From assembly GCF_001465795.2 (NCBI RefSeq), contig NZ_CP013659.2, positions 2,188,501 through 2,252,500 on the forward strand: a DNA stretch of 64,000 nucleotides. Direction: 5' to 3'. Of the stretch, positions 60,491 through 64,000 are shown one piece after another. The notes below the pieces were generated by a model. The model did not search any database and had not been told where the DNA came from. It saw nothing but the letters and a program-made list of their open reading frames with translations. A program made the position numbers and the translations under genes. This DNA comes from Planococcus rifietoensis (GTDB taxonomy: Bacteria; Bacillota; Bacilli; Bacillales_A; Planococcaceae). How positions within the stretch are numbered: position 1 is the stretch's first letter; each line of letters begins with the position of its first letter.

Positions 60491-61525
60491 TTATTTAAAA
60501 TTTTTAATTAATTTATTTATAACTAGATCTGCATGATATTTTTTTCCTTCTTCAATGCAGTTTATTTTCATTTCCTCCACAACTCTTATATTCTTCACCA
60601 AATAAAGAAGTTTGTTATAAAAATCTTCACGGACATTAAATTCGTATACATAGCCTGTAGAACCCATAGTTATAATATCTTCCCAAGATTCCCATTTTGA
60701 AGCTACAACTGGTAATCCACTCAAATAGGCATCAAGAATTGTTCCAGGAAAGCCTTCAGTATAAAACTTTGTTGGAAATAACAATAAATAATACTGACTT
60801 AATATCGGAATAATGTCGTTATATTCTACTGTACCTTTATATTGAACAAAATTTTTATTTGAAATAATGAGTTTTTCTAATTCTTTTTTATAAATCGGAT
60901 CTATAGGACCGTAAATATCTAGAGTTACTGCCGGATCGATTTCGTTTATTCTTCTAACAACTTCTATTGCTTCACCAATCCCTTTTTTTTCGTTGATTCT
61001 TGAAAATATACACAATTTTTTAATCCTATGATTTAACGGAGCCACTTTTTGTAGATCTATCGGCGGAATCATTTTGAAGTTTTCCATTATTTCTACATTG
61101 TTGACACTAATTTCATTAAGTTTTTTCTGGAAAGTCTGGGTTTGGACATAAATAATATCTATTTTTTTAATGAAATTTAAAAGTATTTTTTTTCCTTCTA
61201 ATAAATTCACCAACCATGCTCCAACTACTATATAATGCAATTTTCTATTAAATAATCCGCATAAAATAACAAATAACGGTACGAATGCACGCACACCATT
61301 ATGCGCCGGAATAATTATAATATTTTCGCAGTTTTTAACTAATTTAAAACACATTAATAACAACTTAAATGGATTTGCTTTCCACCCCTCAGTATCAATA
61401 ATGGCAATTTCATTTGCTCCATAAATTTCTTCTAACTTTTTTTTTATAATTCTAGTTTTTATAGTTTGCCCGCCTTTTGCCTCTTTCCCTAATGCAAAAT
61501 TACCGCAGATGCCAATTTTTTTCAT
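60491..61525 (-). CDS. family 4-type glycosyltransferase
   Basis: A 344-residue GT-B enzyme. The N terminus IGICGNFALGKEAKGGQTIKTR is a donor-loop type seen in some capsule transferases. The C-terminal half has CIFSRINEKKGIGEAIEVVRRI, VTLDIYGPIDP and LLLFPTKFYTEGFPGTILDAYLSGLPVVASKWESW. It adds a sugar to the lipid-linked unit. About 120 AT-rich nt separate it from the UDP-sugar dehydrogenase gene upstream. Confidence 0.9.
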   Translation of the reverse strand: MKKIGICGNFALGKEAKGGQTIKTRIIKKKLEEIYGANEIAIIDTEGWKANPFKLLLMCFKLVKNCENIIIIPAHNGVRAFVPLFVILCGLFNRKLHYIVVGAWLVNLLEGKKILLNFIKKIDIIYVQTQTFQKKLNEISVNNVEIMENFKMIPPIDLQKVAPLNHRIKKLCIFSRINEKKGIGEAIEVVRRINEIDPAVTLDIYGPIDPIYKKELEKLIISNKNFVQYKGTVEYNDIIPILSQYYLLLFPTKFYTEGFPGTILDAYLSGLPVVASKWESWEDIITMGSTGYVYEFNVREDFYNKLLYLVKNIRVVEEMKINCIEEGKKYHADLVINKLIKNFK

Positions 61526-61648
61526 ATTATATCTCCATTTTAGAACTTATTATTTTAGCGTTAGTGCTTAATGATTTTTGCCATTAAGCACATCAATTAT
61601 TAATCGCATTTTTCACTATTAAGATACTATAATGTAACGAAAATTTAA

Positions 61649-62929
61649 TTATAGTCTCCACAAATCTATTGCATTAGGTTTTTCACTTAATGGCAAAATA
61701 CTTTTAACATCTACAAGTATTCCTTTTTGATTTTTTAATAAGGACTGCATTTCTTTCCAATTTTTTTCAACATATTTTTTGTGGGGCACAGCTAATACTA
61801 TAGCGTCAGCTTCTTCTAATTTATTGTATGGTATTAATTTGATTCCATATTGTTTTTCAGCTTCTTCCGAAGTTGCTTCAGCATCCGTTACTTGGACCTC
61901 GATATCATATTCCTGCAATTCTCTAATAATATCTAAAACTTTTGAATTACGTAAATCTGGAACGTTTTCTTTAAAAGTTAGACCTAAGACAGTAACCTTA
62001 GCACCTTGAACTCCTACGCCTTGTTTAATTAACTTTTTTACTAAGGTTCTTGCAATATATTTTCCTAGTTCATCATTTATTCTGCGTCCTGATAAAATAA
62101 CATCTGGTTGATATCCCACTGCTTGAGCTTTGTGTGTTAGATAATAGGGGTCTACACCAATACAATGGCCACCAACTAGCCCTGGAGAGAACTTAAGAAA
62201 ATTCCATTTGGTACCTGCTGCTTCTAATACTTCAGCAGTGTCAATGTTAAGAATATCAAAAATCATTGCTAGTTCATTCATTAGAGCAATATTTACATCA
62301 CGTTGAGTATTCTCAATTACTTTAGCAGCTTCTGCAACCTTAATCGAGCTTGCTTTGTGTACTCCTGCTTTAACTACACTAGAGTATGTATCTGCTATGA
62401 CATTTAATATTTCATTATTTTGACCAGCTACTACTTTAGTAATAGTGGTAAAGGTGTGCTCTTTATCACCTGGGTTAATGCGCTCGGGTGAATAACCTAC
62501 AAAGAAGTCTTCACCATATTTTAATCCGGAGGACTTTTCAAGAACCGGAACACAAACTTCTTCTGTAGCTCCCGGGTATACAGTTGACTCATACACAACT
62601 ATTGTTCCACTAGTTAAAACTTTACCCACAGTCTCAGATGCTTTAATTAATGGATTGAGATCTGGCTGGTTATGTTCATTGATTGGTGTAGGCACCGCCA
62701 CAATTATAAAATCTGTTTTACTTAAGCTAGAAGGGTTTGATGTGAATTCAATATTGACATTCTTTAATTCTTCATCAGTTACTTCATTAGTATAGTCTGT
62801 ACCACTTTTTAAAGTTGAAATTCGATTTGAATTAATATCAAATCCTATAATTTGATGTTTTTCACCAAAAGCAACTGCTACTGGTAAACCAACATAACCT
62901 AAACCTACGACTCCAATTTTTCTATTCAT
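61649..62929 (-). CDS. UDP-N-acetylhexosamine/UDP-glucose 6-dehydrogenase (TviB/WbpA type)
   Basis: A 426-residue nucleotide-sugar dehydrogenase. The NAD-binding motif is IGVVGLGYVGLPVAVAFG, the middle has YESTVYPGATEEVCVPVLE and GYSPERINPGDKEH, and the catalytic Cys is in GLVGGHCIGVDPYYLTHKA. The pattern is closest to TviB-like enzymes that make UDP-N-acetyl-hexosaminuronate. I chose the ATG at 62929, which overlaps the epimerase stop. The polymer is therefore expected to hold a uronic acid. Confidence 0.9.
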   Translation of the reverse strand: MNRKIGVVGLGYVGLPVAVAFGEKHQIIGFDINSNRISTLKSGTDYTNEVTDEELKNVNIEFTSNPSSLSKTDFIIVAVPTPINEHNQPDLNPLIKASETVGKVLTSGTIVVYESTVYPGATEEVCVPVLEKSSGLKYGEDFFVGYSPERINPGDKEHTFTTITKVVAGQNNEILNVIADTYSSVVKAGVHKASSIKVAEAAKVIENTQRDVNIALMNELAMIFDILNIDTAEVLEAAGTKWNFLKFSPGLVGGHCIGVDPYYLTHKAQAVGYQPDVILSGRRINDELGKYIARTLVKKLIKQGVGVQGAKVTVLGLTFKENVPDLRNSKVLDIIRELQEYDIEVQVTDAEATSEEAEKQYGIKLIPYNKLEEADAIVLAVPHKKYVEKNWKEMQSLLKNQKGILVDVKSILPLSEKPNAIDLWRL

Positions 62930-63939
62930 TACAATTTCACTCCATAATATTTGATGTACCAATCAACAAATTTTCCCACACCATGTTTAATATTTGTTTT
63001 TGGCTGAAAATCAATTTCTGTAAATAAATCTTCTACATTTGCATATGTAGCTGGAACATCTCCCGCTTGAAGTGGCATAAAGTTCTTAATTGCTTTTTTA
63101 CCAGTTTTTTCTTCAATAGCTTCGATAAAATCCATTAATCTTACTGGATTGTTGTTTCCTATATTATATATTCTATACGGCGCATAGCTAGTTCCAGGAT
63201 TTGGATTTTTACCTGTCCATTTAGGATTTGGCTTTGCTGGTTTTTTTATCAACCTTGATATTGCTTCAACAATATCATCGACGTAAGTAAAATCTCTCAT
63301 CATTTCTCCATTATTAAAAACGTTTATTGGTCTTTCTTCAATGATATTTTTTGTAAACATAAATAAGGCCATATCAGGGCGTCCCCAAGGCCCATATACC
63401 GTAAAAAATCGCAAACCAGTCGTAGGAAGATTATATAAACTACTGTATGTATGGGCCATTAACTCATTAGCTTTCTTAGTTGCTGCGTATAAACTCAATG
63501 GGTGATCAACATTGTCGTCAACATTAAATGGCAACGTTTCATTGGCTCCATATACTGAGCTGGAGGAAGCATAAATTAAATGTTTAACGTTACTATGCCG
63601 ACTAGCCTCTAATACGTTCATAAATCCCACTATATTTGAGTCAATATAAGCACTAGGATTTTCTAAGCTATATCGAACCCCTGCCTGAGCTGCTAAATTA
63701 ACTACTACTTCTGGATTTTCTTTCAAGAAAATATCATTTATTTCTTTTTTATTTTCTAAATTTGTTTTGTAAAAATTAAAATCATCACAACTAAGTAATT
63801 TTAACCTAGCCTCTTTTAATGAAACAGAATAATAATCATTTAAATTATCAATACCTACTACTTCATACTTAAGTTCTAAGAGTTTCTTAGATAAAGTCGA
63901 TCCTATAAATCCCGCAGCACCAGTGATTAATATTTTCAT
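62929..63939 (-). CDS. NAD-dependent UDP-sugar epimerase (UDP-glucuronate 4-epimerase-like)
   Basis: A 336-residue short-chain dehydrogenase-type epimerase. The NAD motif is [16 protein letters not shown]; the catalytic Ser-Tyr-Lys are in [11 protein letters not shown] and [35 protein letters not shown] and [14 protein letters not shown] are typical of UDP-glucuronate 4-epimerases. I chose the ATG at 63939, 8 nt after AAGGAAAG. It is coupled to the dehydrogenase gene, so the pair likely makes an epimerised UDP-uronic acid. The locus continues beyond the window. Confidence 0.92.
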   Translation of the reverse strand: MKILITGAAGFIGSTLSKKLLELKYEVVGIDNLNDYYSVSLKEARLKLLSCDDFNFYKTNLENKKEINDIFLKENPEVVVNLAAQAGVRYSLENPSAYIDSNIVGFMNVLEASRHSNVKHLIYASSSSVYGANETLPFNVDDNVDHPLSLYAATKKANELMAHTYSSLYNLPTTGLRFFTVYGPWGRPDMALFMFTKNIIEERPINVFNNGEMMRDFTYVDDIVEAISRLIKKPAKPNPKWTGKNPNPGTSYAPYRIYNIGNNNPVRLMDFIEAIEEKTGKKAIKNFMPLQAGDVPATYANVEDLFTEIDFQPKTNIKHGVGKFVDWYIKYYGVKL

Positions 63940-64000
63940 AACAAGCACTTTCCTTTACTATTTTAATTAGTTTCTAACTACTTTTAATGTTTTTTCTCTG

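Noticed and set aside
1..64000. tRNA, rRNA, prophage or intact insertion sequence
   Set aside because: None was recognised by motif, gene content or terminal repeats on either strand.

Overview
The window looks like chromosome of a low-to-mid GC Bacillota, most likely a Planococcus-type member of the Planococcaceae. Supporting signs are strong AGGAGG-type ribosome sites, frequent TTG/GTG starts, near-perfect CcpA cre sites, a comK gene, Bacillus-style PTS and nag genes and a Bacillales-type GC-rich palindromic repeat. The genus call is inference from overall feel; no rRNA is present. Nearly all genes lie on the minus strand.

Layout. 1-5.2 kb: secreted and surface proteins (S8 protease, SGNH esterase, an Ig-like/CWB2 wall protein) plus small membrane proteins. 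5.7-9.3 kb: aldo/keto reductase, HxlR regulator, HAD phosphatase and hxlAB (ribulose monophosphate formaldehyde fixation). 9.6-17.9 kb: mannitol genes mtlA-mtlR-mtlD, divergent from ptsHI. 18-25.3 kb: small unknown proteins, an alanine/glycine symporter, VanZ-like and YCII proteins, and two tandem paralogous HAD hydrolases. 25.4-35 kb: a D-galactonate island (dgoA, dgoK, dgoD, a TctABC-type transporter, two oxidoreductases) and a two-gene regulator unit. An IclR protein, matching palindromic operators and cre sites tie the two transcription units together. 35.1-35.7 kb: comK. 36.5-41.6 kb: a four-carbon acid-sugar (threonate/erythronate-type) operon with a KdgT-like permease and a degenerate PrpR-type regulator. 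41.9-47.6 kb: N-acetylglucosamine genes nagE-nagA-nagB-nagR with a second HPr and a SIS isomerase. 48.4-53.4 kb: polar amino-acid/opine ABC transporter, opine dehydrogenase and FCD-type GntR; the binding-protein gene has an internal TGA. 53.6-64 kb: an AT-rich exopolysaccharide/capsule locus (flippase, polymerase, glycosyltransferases, acetyltransferase, pyruvyltransferase, UDP-sugar dehydrogenase and epimerase).

The most unusual signal is a family of small interspersed elements. Thirty copies of a 23-bp repeat (core TTGTGTNNYGCACAGGGAC) form 15 two-copy elements at 13 loci between 0.8 and 48.4 kb. Spacing between the two copies is fixed: 42 bp in ten elements, 52 bp in two and 64 bp in three, the last with an internal terminator-like hairpin. 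All copies point the same way. Ten of the 13 loci end 2-24 nt from the stop codon of a minus-strand gene, and seven of these are bounded on the other side by an intrinsic terminator whose tail is itself similar between unrelated loci. The elements are absent from the galactonate island and from everything right of 48.4 kb. They could be a REP-like single-strand-mobilised element, a 3'-UTR RNA module, or both.
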